DNA from: Acanthornis magna
Taxonomy: Eukaryota > Chordata > Aves > Passeriformes > Acanthizidae
DNA length: 64,000 nt
Direction: 5' to 3'
Assembly: GCA_036785705.1 (NCBI GenBank)
Contig: JAWUZG010000135.1
Coordinates: forward strand, 2,108,001 to 2,172,000
Made by a program: the position numbers and the translations under genes. The notes under the pieces were generated by a model. It did not search any database. It was not told the origin of the DNA and was given only the letters and a program-made list of their open reading frames with translations. Positions 1-12,800 of this stretch are shown piece after piece; position 1 is the stretch's first letter; each line of letters starts with the position of its first letter.

Positions 1-3000
1 CAGTCCAACTTCCTTTATTGGGAGTGCATAAAATTAGATAAATTCTTGAGTTTAGTGTTCTTTGAAATAGAACTATCAAACAGGAGCTAAATACAGGAAA
101 AACCCCTGTTTCATTAACAAAATATTACAACTAAACAGTTCGCAATATGTATTGCAGTCAGACACTGCATATTTTTATGGCAGAAACTCTGATATTGTGG
201 TACTTAGAGATACAAAGGCTTGAAGGTAATAAAGTTAACAGCTTATTCATTCAAACTCCAACTTTTGCAGGAAATTGTCTGAATACTCTTTGGCATAGAG
301 CATCTTTGATACTGTTATACCAAATACATGTTATTTATCCCTTAAATCATAAAATGTGTTTGAATATGCCAATTTCTTTTTAATACATAATCCATACCAT
401 ATCAAAATTCAGGCTTTTACTACATATACGTGATGTCCAAATTCTAAATACATAGACCCATGCTGCATTCACACTGGGGTCTTGGCAGCTTCCATAACAG
501 AGAACTCTCACAAGTGGACCAAAAGTTCAGTTAGAAATATCATGTATTACAATCCACCATGGCAATGATGTCTTTTGCTTTGAAGATTTAAAATAAAATA
601 CAAATTTGAACAAGAAAACCTGTCAAAACAAAAAAAGATATTTGGGGAAGAAGAAAAAATAAATAAAAATCACTGGGATGAAGGAAGAAGGAACAGTGTG
701 GCCTTAAAAATAGCAAGAAATTCTCTCTAATAGCTTTGCCACTGATCATACCATAACCCTTGTTAAATGCATTTCATCTCAGCTCAAAATTTGAAACAGG
801 TCTCATTTGCAGTCAAAATAAATCCAGAAAAGCTTCATAGGGATATTTCTCATCTAAGCTAAGTTTGTTAATCAATCATGCTAAAGAGTATAGAAAAACA
901 ATCTTTAGATTCCTGACTATCTGGAACAATTTTTCATATCTTGAATTCTCCATGTGATGTAAGGATATTAATACAATACACTATTCACAACATTATGACA
1001 TATTATAATTATCTCCATGGATGCCAGAAACAATTTTGACCATTGTGATAGACTGGGTACTACCTAAAAGAAACAAACCCAGTATATATTTTAAAATATA
1101 TGGGTACAAGTGCACTATACTTAGATCATACTGACAAAAACTTGAAGAAAGTCAAGGGCAGCTGGGGCTGGGAAAGGATGATGCCAATTTAAACTTTAAG
1201 ATTGACAGCTCTGTTTGGGATAAGGAAAGCTGAGTGGATCTTATTCAGCAAGGGAAAATCACTATGGGGGAAGAGAAGATGTAGGAGTAATATATTAAAA
1301 ATAAATATGGAACTTGAGGGCATGTTTAATGTAAAGCAAGCAAAATGCTTTGCTAAAAAATGTGGCCTTTGTGGTCTTTTGAAACTATTACCATAATTTT
1401 TTTTTCTCCCCTTGAGCTAAGTTCTTAAGCAGACATTAAAATAGTTGTAAATGGTAATTAGTATTCAGAAACACATTTTAGCACGAGAAATAGAAATGTG
1501 CTCTGAGGAGCTCAGCCTTGCTGCCCTGGGACAGCTCTGTCCCCGACACCAAACATGGACAAACAGCTTCCCAAGGCTTTACACTGTCCACGGTCACAAT
1601 GTGACACCAGTGCCCACTCCTGCATGAGTAAAGTCCTGGGAAACCCAAAAAAAGCCAGCGAGTGCCAGTGAAGGCTCTGGGGGACACAGACACACAGGTC
1701 TGCCATCCTGCTGACAGCAAGTGATAAGCACTTCTTGAGTCTTCAAGAACCTGGAAAATCTGAACTTGCAAACCAGTTGGAGGGGGAAAAAAAGCTGCTA
1801 AGAAAAGCTTCTCCAACTAAAGTGAGCTTTGGGAACAAATGTAATTTCCAGGAGATCCAGCTCCACTGTTGACACAGGTCTGTTACTTACATGCTGCTTG
1901 TAATAATAATTCTGGCCCAGGGTGAACTTCTTTAAGGAAGAACCAAGACTTCAAATTTTACTCTTCTCCAACAAAAAGCTGACTGGCACTTCTGCATCTG
2001 CTCCTACTCAACACAAGCAATCATGTACACATGGTTTGGCTTCACAGCCTTCCCAGACCTGACTTTTCATAGCACTTCATGCCTTGGTCTTCACTCCTGC
2101 ACACTGGACAAGTTCTGCTTCAAGCTGGCCATAGAAACAAGGGCAGGATTTGGCCTCAAGAATTTCCTAATCCAAAAATTCCATTGATGCAACAGCTGCT
2201 GCCTTCATATGATGACAGAAAAATTGCACCAACAGTGCAATTTGATGCTATGCCCCTGAGGACCACTTAAAACTACTGCCTTGACTCAGACCATGCTCAT
2301 TTTCCTCCAGGAAGCTGAAATATAATACTCTCAATGATTTAGAGAGAGCTGTTGAAAAGCCTTTGCCAACCTCAGGAAATCAGGAAAAGTTGTTTTTACT
2401 GAGCTGGGAAAGGGGAAAACAACACAAAAACTGTAGGTGTTCTTCTTGGTTTGCTTTTTGAAGCCATTAATTGATCAAATGGTTAACTCTTCATAGAAAT
2501 ATCTGACATAGCTGAGTGAGGCTACAAGATATAAGAATGTGCTTCAGTAAATAGGCTGTAATTAATTTATTACTAAAAAAACATTTATTTATGCACAAAG
2601 GAAGGTTTCCAGCTTCCAGATTTTTATACATACATGTTTTTCACACTAACAATGCCAATATCCACTGACGTAAAAAAGAAAAGAGTCATTTCTGTTTGCA
2701 TGATAATCTATATCTGCAGAAAAACTTTCCCTATCAAGGGTAAGGAACATCCCTATAGCTCTCCTTCAAAATTTCTGCTTTCTACTGTAATCCCAATAGA
2801 AATCTACAGCATCTGGGCTTTACCAAAAATTTCTTACTAAAACTAACGCTCTCCTTTGAGCCCAGAAGAGATTCCATGAGCTGGTTTCTTCCACCTATGC
2901 TGACATAAAAGGATTTATTTCTTTCGACAACAAATAAAAATACTGTAACATTAAACTCTGTTTTAGTCTATATTTCTGCCATGCACATGTTATTTCTCTG

Positions 3001-5820
3001 ATAGGACTGTATTCCAACTTCCCAAACACCCCCACTCTATATGCTCTAACTGATCTTCCTACTTATACCTAAGTTTAATATACATTAATAAAATCTATTG
3101 TCTAAAAAGTTTTATTTGTTTCCTAAAAATAGTACTCCAGCTTTCCAAGCCATTTAAATTTAAGGTGTAACTACAAAGATGTTACATACTGACCTAATCA
3201 AAAGCATGTTGACACCAAAATTTGGATCAAGTTTTTGGTGCCCAAACAAATATTTTCTTTTAGCATATTTCTTTGGACTCAAAGACATTTAATTCAGGTC
3301 TGGAACTATATCTTGAACATAAAACATATTTCAGAAATAATAATTGAAAAATAAGGAATTAAGTAGTTCCTAAAAAAGAAATTTTTATAAACTTGCATCC
3401 ACAAAGTTAGTGTTCTGGTATGAATCAGAACTTTATTTCTTATCAAAGAACAACAATCACATCATTCTCTCCATCCATAAAATGTGAACAGCAACTGCTA
3501 TTCAAGTATTGGTAATGGGTAAAAAAAAGGCTTGTATCAAACCTAATGACTTTTGGAATCAATAATATTAAAACTAAAAAATTGATTTTAAATTAAATGT
3601 AGATCTTGGTGTACTGTCATTATACCAAAACACTTACCATAACAATGCACTTCAGTTCTTTTCTAAAAACCCTAACATCTCTTGAAGTTATGGAGCAAAA
3701 TGCTGGAATTCTTACTCAAATAATAATTAAGTTTTGCTGGACCAAGGACTGTAGATTTCGAGCTAACTCCAAAGGGAACTTGGACAGGGAAATTTCTTCA
3801 ATAGACCTTTAAGCAATACCTTGATTTCTGTTACAGGTCTGACTAAATCTGGGCAAGTTCTCAAGTGGATTGCAACAATTATTAATGAATATACAAACTC
3901 AGCTGATTAGCTTTAGAAAATCTGCATCTCTTCCCCATAAAAAAGTTCTCTCCCTCATGTTGAAATGTATTGGTGCCAGGATGAAAGCTGGCACATGAAA
4001 GCTGCAGTGTGGTTGATCACCTTGCTTTCAGCTTTTCCCAGTACGGTGATGCAAAACCTCCAGATTTCATTTGCAAAAACACTCCTTTCTCCAGACATCA
4101 AACACTCATTCACGTTGGCAGCACAAAAACCACTTAGAAACAGCCACAATAATAGCTGTGATCATACATGCAATTATATGCAAAACGCTACAAGAAATTG
4201 ATGAAAGTTTTGTTCCAGAAGCTGGCAAATTTGCATGGATTTATCCAATCTGTGCTTTGGATAGGGTCATTCATCCCAACAAATAATCTCAGAAGCTCAG
4301 TGGTCAGCAGAGTTGAAAGTCTGTGCTTGTGCTAAAAGGTGACATTTGAAATGCACTACATATGCCATTATTTTTAGCTTTGCACATAAATAAAAACTCC
4401 CAGTGACAAAAAATACAATAATGCTGAACTTTGCTAGGCAAAACCTGATCGAAACCAACGCAACAGGGGCTCATACAACTTAGTCTGCAGTTCCATGAAT
4501 TCAGCGTAAATACTCTTACGGATCAATCTAGTTCAAACACTTTTCTTGTCCAAAAACTTAGAGATGCTGCAGTCACTGTTGGTGACTGACCTCGATGCAA
4601 ACGTCAGCTGATTATCTGGCAGACATCCCCTTTTAGACAGGAAGCTTCTGTTTTCTTTTTTAGCAGCATATGCCTTTCCAAACCATTTCTCATCAGCACT
4701 GCTATTTTCTAATCTCTCTTTTTGAATTTTAAACACTGGAATAGAAACTATTCTTTTGATAACTTCCTTAATACTTTCCTGTTCCAAAATAAGCATCTTC
4801 ACTATTCTTTAATATTTCCATTCTTTTCCTTATTTTGATCTCACAGGTCATCCATTGCCTCTTACTATTTGCTTATTGATATTTCTGCATTTTGCCTAAG
4901 CCTCCTCATTGTTACAGATACATTTAACATTAACCTGTTATTTTCCAGTCAAATATCTGTTTCATCAATTCTCTCATATTACTCTGTTCCATTTATGGCC
5001 ACTAAAACTGTAACAGTTTTAAAATTAAATACAAAATACAGAAATGCTGCAACTATGGAGAATTTCAAGTCATTACCTCACAATCACAAATACTAGAACC
5101 ATCTTTCATGTGGAATTCACTTTAATTTAGTTTGCTTCACTACCAGGCTATCAAAAACAAAACTCTTAAGTGGATTAAAAAGCACTAGCTAAACTTTCAA
5201 TTGCATAATTTGGCTTAAATTGTTTGTAAGGGCATATAATTATGCCATATAAAACATACAATTGAAAAAAATTCAGTCACTATTCTAAGGAAATGGCTAT
5301 TTTGTTTAGTCATGGAAAAATACTCTGAGTTGGAAAGCATAGGGGCCCAGCATACACACTGAGTACAAATCCTTCAGTCTCTTTCACAAATGTCTCTTAT
5401 TATGGACTAACATAGTTTTATTTTGGACTTCCTCAGCAGAAATGTACAGACAAAGATCATTCCCAGTGAACTGAAACACCAGCAAAGTCCCTAGCCTAAC
5501 GTGGGCTTCCTGCACTGCGACCTTTGCGTGATTTGCCAAGCCCTTCCACATGCATGCAAGGTGCAGGCACCGGGGAGCACCTGGGATTTGCCAAGCAAAT
5601 TGCAGACACGCTGTTACTCCTCCTGTGCTCAGGAAATAACAGAGCGTGACAGGCACAACTAAAATGCTACCATACGTACTGAAATGCCAGGCAAATTACC
5701 CCCGAACACAATGTCTACCCTGAAATCACAAATTGAATATTGAGCAAAAGACTGCCCCTGCAGACCGCCATGTCAAAGTCCATTTGGTTTTGTTTCTGTT
5801 TCATGTATTTTTACAACTGC
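1..5820. other. Non-coding AT-rich sequence
   Basis: I see no gene, clear repeat family or long open frame with a recognisable product here. The sequence is AT-rich and poor in CpG, as expected for intergenic or intronic bird DNA. Short open frames of 60-110 codons occur on both strands and overlap one another, which is the chance pattern. A separate entry covers the one frame (4533-4802, minus) whose translation looks more balanced than the rest. Confidence 0.75.
4533..4802 (-). other. Unassigned 89-codon open frame, probably not a gene
   Basis: This minus-strand frame begins at a GTG, with an ATG two codons later, and ends at a stop. Its translation is rich in charged residues and lacks the runs of Phe, Ile and Leu that mark most chance frames around it; one segment reads ENSSADEKWFGKAYAAKK. 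I do not recognise it. A CAG-like acceptor lies just inside the frame, and a weak donor (GAG followed by gtcagt) lies near its end, so an exon is conceivable. A decayed transposon frame or chance is at least as likely. Confidence 0.12.
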
Positions 5821-5824
5821 TCCT

Positions 5825-6085
5825 TCTGAAAGCTGCTCCAAGGCCTCACCATGCTCTTGTTTAAAACCTTTTTCTAATTAACAGTCTTCATCTATTTCTT
5901 CCCATTATACCTATTAGCAGTAATGAACTTACAGAGAGCAGTAAGAAGCCTTTCAAAGACTTCATTTGACTTCTCTGAACAGCCAAACACTCTTATTCCT
6001 CCCTATTGCCCATAATCAATCATTTTCACAGCCCTGCTTTGTACCTGCTCCACTTTGATTTCACCTCTAGCGGGACTTGAGCTAC
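5825..6085 (-). mobile_element. Old CR1 LINE remnant, antisense
   Basis: The plus strand reads as the reverse complement of the 3' part of an old CR1 element. Recognisable blocks are the 'gctgctccaaggcctcacca' type segment near the left end, a 'tttttctaattaacagtctt' block, and on the right a 'gctttgtacctgctccactt' block typical of the CR1 region next to the end of ORF2. The match is from memory of CR1 consensus patterns and is diverged, so the boundaries are approximate. It faces the sense CR1 tail at 6383-6533. Confidence 0.5.
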
Positions 6086-6324
6086 ATTTTAAAAAACCCA
6101 CTCTGGAAATTCCTGAGCCAATAACTTTCAAGTGTCATTTTCTTTTTTCGTCAGCACGTCACTAGTGGCTGCTGGTGGTGGTTTATGGTATGGCTTAGCA
6201 GAACACACCAGTACACACTGGTCAGTCATTTCCAGACTGGTGGAAATCTCTTGGAGTGGTGGCTCACACTCCATCAACAGCTCTTGTTATCTGTCCCCAG
6301 CCACTGCAATACAGTTCTGTTGAA

Positions 6325-6371
6325 CCTTTTTTAAGAAAACATTTTTTAAGACAAGGTTTTTTAAGACAAGG
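6325..6371. repeat. Short tandem duplication, 15-bp unit
   Basis: Two exact copies of a 15-bp unit (ttttttaagacaagg) lie at 6342-6356 and 6357-6371. A diverged third copy lies just upstream around 6325-6341. The array abuts the left end of the CR1 tail, and probably arose by local slippage. Confidence 0.9.
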
Positions 6372-6382
6372 TGGTCAAATAT

Positions 6383-6533
6383 TGCAGCTTGCCCAGAGGA
6401 GCTGCAGAACTCCCTCTTTGGAGATATTCAACATTTGAGTGGACACAGCCCTGACACAGAAACCTGATCTAATCAGACCTGCTCTGAACAAGGGACTGTA
6501 CTAGATGACCTCCTGGAGGTCTCTTTCAACTTA
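6383..6533 (+). mobile_element. CR1 LINE 3' end, sense
   Basis: The segment follows the order of a CR1 3' untranslated tail. It starts with 'gcttgcccagaggagctgca', continues through the 'ggagatattcaa' block and the 'gacctgctctgaacaaggga' block, and ends with 'ctagatgacctcctggaggt' and a truncated 'ctttcaact'. The usual terminal octamer repeats (ATTCTATG type) are missing or decayed. CR1 copies are normally 5'-truncated, as here. The subfamily is of the kind with a central 'ctgatctaatcagacctgct' block, but I cannot name it securely. Confidence 0.87.
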
Positions 6534-6539
6534 TTTTAG

Positions 6540-9130
6540 AGTCCTTTTACTCTAGTGACTTGACCAGCCAGTTTCTTATGACTGATGAACTGATATACAT
6601 AAGGTACTACTCTTTTCACCTATTTTGCAAGATTTAAACCAGTGCAGCAATTTAATTTTATCCTCGTTTTTCCTAACGGCAACAATAAAGCTGTGTTTTT
6701 CATTTGCTTTAAGCTTTTTGTCCACTTCTTAAGGTATGTTTTGAAAGCAGTTCTTTGTCCAAGTAGATATGGAATTTTTCTTTATCTTTCTTCCCAAGAA
6801 AGGCCAGAATAATTCAGGATTTTTTACAAGGTTTGTACCTTTGACCTGTGGAATTCTTGTCTGGCCCTACATTCAGTTCCTGAGCTCATCACTGTGGCTA
6901 TCAATATGAATGAGACTTCTTAAAGTTGTTGCTTTCAAAATTACAGGATAAAACAAATTACAGACCTACTTTAGCCCCTTCAATCAATAAATTTAAAAAT
7001 AGCATTACAGGGAGTCTCATCACAGACATGACTTTGGCATGCCTAAGTCTAGCCCAACAGAGCACAATCCCCTGCTGGCCCAGGGTGTATTAAGTATAAA
7101 AAAAAAATAAATCCAGAAATATCTCTCTCATATATCCAGAAATAACTGGGTTCAACCATTATTCTCCAATATATACTTAACAAGTAATACAGCATGGTCA
7201 TTGTGCATCTTATTGTGTGGCTGTGAGTCCAAGTTCTATTCAAGGAGCATAAAATTCACAATTCATTTTGCAGTATTTATGATGCAATGTATGAACACAG
7301 GTGTTTGCTGAGCAATGATGAATGATGAGACTAAAAGCCAGACATCTGCACTGAATAACGTGAATAATTCAACTCCTGTTTGCTCCCCAAGAAGCACAGA
7401 GGATATGCACCTTTAAGCTGCAAATGCTTAACTGTATCAGCTGTCAGGTGCATGTCTCCCCTCAACACTGTGCAGGACACAGACTTCAATTATTTCTGCT
7501 CAATTCATCACATTTTAGCCAGTGTGGAACTCTGTAGTCCACTAACAGCATAAATAACATTAACACCCACACCTTTCACCTTAACCTTTTGTGCAAAGAG
7601 GCTAACCATTCCTGGAGGCAAAAGAGCCTGATCTTGCCATGAAGTCAATCAATCCTCTGGTTTCACAGGACATGGCCAGTTTGGCTACAAAGGCAATTCC
7701 CTGCTCACAGCTGGGTATGATGTGGAGATACCACCAGTAAAGATTTCTTCAGCTTGTAATCAGTGCTGTGGGAGTTAGCACCAGCTGGTAGAGGCTGGTG
7801 TCTTCTCACCTCTCTCCAAGCACACTTTCAACAACTGGGAGAGCTGGCCCTCATATTATGCTTTCTGCTGTAATCCTAAAGTATCTGGAGCCCTTCGGTA
7901 CTTCACTTGACTTCATTCTGGTCTGCTAATTTACTTGCTCGAGCTCTTGCAAGTCCTGAGAGTGCACACTTAATATCTGAAATACAGCTCTTTGAAATCA
8001 TGCTGGCAAAATAGATGCACATACTCCTAGCTTGAAGCAAAAGGGTAACTAACATTCTAAAAGAAAATAAATTTTAAAAAATAGCACAATGCAGGCAGTG
8101 CTTTCCTGCTGACAAATTTATAAGACAACGTAGCAGACATGCACTTTTGAAATGCAGGTGGGCTTTTATTCCTGGAAGTGCAGTGAGAGAGGTAATTCCA
8201 GATGTGGGGGAAACGACACCCCTCAAAAAGGGATTTGCAATGATATAGCACAGAGGAAGCCTGGAGCAAACTGGCACCATCTAGAAAGCTGGAAGAGAGC
8301 CAACCAAATTATGGCCCAGGCTCTTTAGAGCCCTGTCCCCCCCTTCAGTGGGAACTGCACAGGAAAAGGATGATTGTGAGAGGGTAGATGACAGGAATAG
8401 CCTTCATTGCGCATGGAAAGGAGCGTAAATTACAATCCCTTGTGCATACAGAGGCAAAACAAGGTTCACAATGCCTTATTATATTAAGCCACATGATGAA
8501 AATGACTGTTTACATTGGTTCATTAATGTTTGTACAGGGCTGTGAGCATGCAAAGTGCTAAGTATCAGCACAAGCATCAGTATGGTATCTCAACTTTGAC
8601 ATGTTCGTAAGTGTTGTAACAAAAGAAAACACACTTTACTCCTAACAATTATTGTCCACAAAACATGGTGTTTAGCATTTTGTCTCTATACATCATTTCT
8701 GACCACACAAAGTCAGAAAAGGCTATCATTACTGTGTATTGTTACACTGAGTAATTTATTCTTCCAAAAGACTAAATGGTTGCAATCATCAATAAACTAA
8801 CAAATTCAACACACTAGACTCACACATTTGGCACTGCAAGACTCTGCAAGTTCTGTGTTGCTAAAAACACCTTTAGTCAGATTTAGTACAATGCCTTATG
8901 TTGTACCGCCTGGTGAAAGGGAGGTTGTTTCTCAGCGTTCTACTTTATTTTTTTTATTCTTTTGTAACTCTAGCAGACCTCAAATCAACAGGAGGTTTTA
9001 GGATTAAGTGCTGAGATCTATTGCCTGAGTGGAGTACCCCAGCATCTCAGAAAGGCGGTTTTGTTCGAATGCCAGCTGGAGCAGTAAACTCTATTAACAG
9101 AAGAAATATCTGTCCTCATCTCTGCTGAGT
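6540..9130. other. Non-coding sequence, nothing recognised
   Basis: AT-rich sequence with only short overlapping open frames on either strand. No splice-bounded frame, hairpin or repeat family stood out. Confidence 0.75.
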
Positions 9131-9136
9131 GAAAGA

Positions 9137-9519
9137 GTGAAAGCAAAGGGGACTGCAAATAAATCTCTCCCCCAGCCTCGGTGCCCTGGCAGGGCAGGCC
9201 CTTTCCTCCAGCCAGGCTTTCAGCTGAGCAATACCTGCTCATTTCCTGGATCAAAGAAAATTCTACAAGGCCTTTCTTGCTGCCCTTTCATATATCCCCC
9301 TGCCATCTCCAAAGGCTGGCTGTGTCTCTCTGCCCCTCCTGGCTGCAGAGGCAGAGCTCACCATGTGAGCTTGTCAGCTCTGCTCCAGCAGCTCCTCCTC
9401 CAAGGCTTCCCAGTGGCGATCAGGGAAAGGGCAGCCTGCCCTGTGCCCCAAAGGCATCTGCTGAAAGGGGTCACAGGGGCCAGGGCAGGTTTCCCCTCCC
9501 CTTAGCTATAGCCTGTTAG
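9137..9519. other. GC-rich patch with overlapping open frames
   Basis: About 380 bases are clearly richer in G and C than the flanks. They carry two overlapping plus-strand frames of 122 and 112 codons in different registers. Both translations are biased to Pro, Ser, Ala, Leu and Gly, as expected from reading C/T-rich DNA, and neither resembles a known protein. CpG is not enriched, so this is not a CpG-island promoter. The frames are most easily explained by the local lack of TAA and TAG in GC-rich sequence. Confidence 0.5.
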
Positions 9520-9584
9520 AGGAGCATGTGGCAGGAAGGGAATTGTTAAACTTCAGGAAGGTTAATAATGAAAAACCCTCGGGG

Positions 9585-9800
9585 GTTGAGACCAATCTCA
9601 CTTAATACTTGTATTAATGACTGGCACAAAAGTATAAAAACAAACAAATAGATTCCCTGAGACCTACATGTCTGGAGGGAGAGTTGGGGGTTCACAGAGC
9701 AGGGGCTGGATTATCTGGAAGGGTAATAGAAATGGGATGAAATTTAATAGGAGTGTGCAAGGTCAGAAGCTTTGGGACTAATAACAAGACTTTCTGCTAT
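9585..9800 (+). mobile_element. Old CR1 LINE fragment, end of ORF2
   Basis: The right part (about 9720-9800) matches the CR1 region near the end of the reverse-transcriptase frame as I remember it: 'gggatgaaatttaatagg', then 'tgcaaggtcagaagctttgg', then 'actaataacaagactttctg' followed by 'ctataaactg'. The left part ('ttaatgactggcacaaaagt' region and the 'ctggattatctggaagg' region) fits upstream positions of the same frame with deletions. The frame is broken and cannot encode an active enzyme. The right limit is uncertain, and homologous sequence may continue to about 9900. Confidence 0.78.
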
Positions 9801-12800
9801 AAACTGTGATGTTGTCAGATGGAGGAGCTGTGTAGGGAGAAGTATATTTGTAGAATATGGGATGTCTGCAAATCATCAGCCATGAAAAGAGTAAACACAT
9901 CAGGTGATGTATACCCAGAAGAGTGAAGAAAGATTGATTTTCGTGGTAAATGCTCCTTTGAGAGCTCTTCCTTTGAAATACTATTGACAATGCCAACCAT
10001 GTTCCAGAAAGAGTCCTTCCAACCAGAACAGCCCCAGAAATAGGCTGCAAAAACCAGCAAGGCAATGTTCTGATGCAACAGGACTAAACAACCTCACTTT
10101 TTACTCTAGCAACACCAGGACAAGAAGGACATACCAGGCAAATTAAACAGTCCAAACAGTCCACATTATGCTAAAAGATACACAGCTATAGGTTTAAGAA
10201 GAAAATAAAAAAGAAGCCTAGCAGAAGATTTCTGGAAGTGTTTCCCCATCAGAATCCCATCATCTTATATGGGGTTTGCAAAGTTCATAGAAAAGTGAAG
10301 GTCAGAGGAAAAAATTATGCAACAGGACCCGATTTACAGTAAAAAAACTACTACATATACTCTACATATTGGCACCAGATTGTTTTCCAAAACTTTTCTC
10401 TGTGTTTCTCTAGAGCAAACTTTCACAAAAATTGTTTTGTTTGGGATTTTTTAGCGTTGTTGAATAGTGGTGGCAAGGTTTTTCCCCTCCATTTCTTGCA
10501 AAAGTGCCAATAGCTTTTTCACTTTTCACACTAATGCTGTAACACTGCATCCCCCAAACACCTGAAGGTACACCTGACAGCTTGTACCTGCTCTACCCCA
10601 CAGAACCTCTTTGTGAGACAGGAAAGCAAAATGTGCCTATTCTGCCTTGCTCCAGCTGCCTCCCCCCAGCTGATTGTTACTATCTTTGTGATTTCTAAAA
10701 GAGTATGGTGCATTCCTTCAGGCCTGTGCTGTCTGTCACACTTTCCTAGCCCACCATGAGCCACTTGTAAGAAGTACATCGTCTGCACTGCTGCCCCCAC
10801 CCAGTTGCCATTGCAGATCCATCCTTTCCCATTGAACAAGACCACTCGTTGTAGAGCAGCCCTGTCCTTAGTCTTGCAGCACAGTAACTGCCCGTGGGTT
10901 ATGCTCAGAGAGAATAAGCATGCAAAATACTAATCAGGCTGTCAGAAAGACTAAACCCTGGGAAAGACAAAATCTGCAACAAGGAGGCCTGAAAAAGTCG
11001 TATAAATAAGGCAGCAGCAAGTGTTTTGAGGAATGAGCTCAAGCAAGTAAAGTGGAATAGAAGAGTTTTCCTGATCTCAAATTCTAAAAGCACCAGGAGC
11101 ACACGGCTCCTCAGAGCTCTCCCTGTGCCTGACAGTGATTTCAGGAAGCCAGAAACATCTCATCAATGGTGCTAAGGAAAGCAGGAACGTATTCAGTGTT
11201 TTCCTTGACAAGACCCACACACTACAGAAACAGCTGCTGGGGAGGGACAGCCAACAGCTCAGAGCTCCAGCTTGGATGGTCCACAGAAAAAGCAGAAAAG
11301 TAGTTAAATTGAATGGACAGAAAATTATGGCCTTCGCTTAGAGAAATGTGTCCACAATCCCCTGATAACAAATAGCAAAGGCATTTCTTGAGAAAGCTGT
11401 TTGCTCTTGAAAATATTAATTTAATCAGATTAGGTTTGGTAAACAAACAGAAGAAATAGGAACATTCTTGTCAATTTGAACAATACTGAACTTGAAATAT
11501 TTCTATGCCCCTAAACCAGCATATTATAGAATGCTAATTTTTCCAAGTAGAATGACAGAAAATGAAAAAATGTTCAGCTCTCCTGGGGAATGGAAGTTCC
11601 AGTTTCCAGTCAGCTTTCTCAGCTGTCATGGACAAACTTAGGCTTTGGATTGTCCCCATGCTTTAAGTGGGCTCACAGAATTTCTGCCTTTCACTGAGAA
11701 GAAAAAAAGCATTTATTATGTAACTAATAGCAGCACTGACCTCCTTTGTCGCACCCTTCCAGGACAGCTTTATTTTGTAGGCTGGAGACAAATGCTCTCT
11801 TCCTAAAAGTTAGGTGCCAACTGCTAAGCCATGAATAGAAATAAACAAAAAGACATTTACAGACCACAACCCAGAAGAATGATCAGTTCCTCCTTGCGTT
11901 ATATCTATTACCTAGACTTCACTTTTCTAACAGCATCAAACTCAAGCCCAGTGCTCAAAGCTGCATCTAGTTTGTAAGTAAAACAAGCAAAAACTTGATT
12001 TCTCTGGCTCCTTCTGTTAAAGAGCAAAGGTCTTTTTCACCTGCTCTAGGAGAACCACTTGAAAATTCCAAAGGCCTTAAAAATTTCAATATAAATGAGC
12101 TCCAAAAAAGAAGAGAAACAATTTTCTCACTTCTTTGAGGTTTGCATGTTAGAATCAGTCTTTCACAATGACTGCACATTAGAAAACTGAAATTGTTGCC
12201 AACATGAACTCTACACTTAGATCACAATATGAATTAAAGAGCTTGCTTTTCACCTTTATCTCCCCCTTCTTCAGTGCTTTCCTCCCTCTCCCAAATAAAT
12301 GAACCATGTTCCTAATAACGTGCTTGAAAGGAAGGCTGGGAAATTTAATAATAAAAAGCTCTCTGAAATTAAGTTTCTGGCAGTGCTTTAAAAAAAAGAA
12401 AATGTTATTACTTGGTCCTTTGCTTTTCCCCAAAGCAAATTTCAGTCCTTTGAGGACCGCACAAATATAAAGCAGATCATTTACAAACCTTTTATTCGGC
12501 AATTTGCCTGGTCCAAATAATCAACTATAATAGGAATTGCCAACCGAGTATTTAAAGATTCCAGTATAGGAAGACAAACTGCACATTGCAGAAAAAGAAA
12601 GTTTCTGTCTAAACTATCAAATACTGGACTTTCAATGGGGCATAAATTGTTGAGTATGTTGATGTTCACAGGAAATAGAAGGGAGTATTAAGAAGTGAAA
12701 ACCCAACATTATAATTGCTGGAGTTCTTATCACATAAGAAGTTTCCTAATCTCAGCTCTTTCGCATTGGCTGCACTGAAGATGACAAAGAGGAAAATAGT

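Noticed and set aside
1888..1926. Minus-strand mini-exon reading KFTLGQNYYYKQH before a gtaagtaac donor
   Set aside because: The donor is excellent, but the 39-base segment is too short to judge, the acceptor is ordinary and no protein is recognised.
9960..10035. 'gtccttccaacc' string as a further CR1 terminus
   Set aside because: The blocks expected on either side of it in CR1 are absent.
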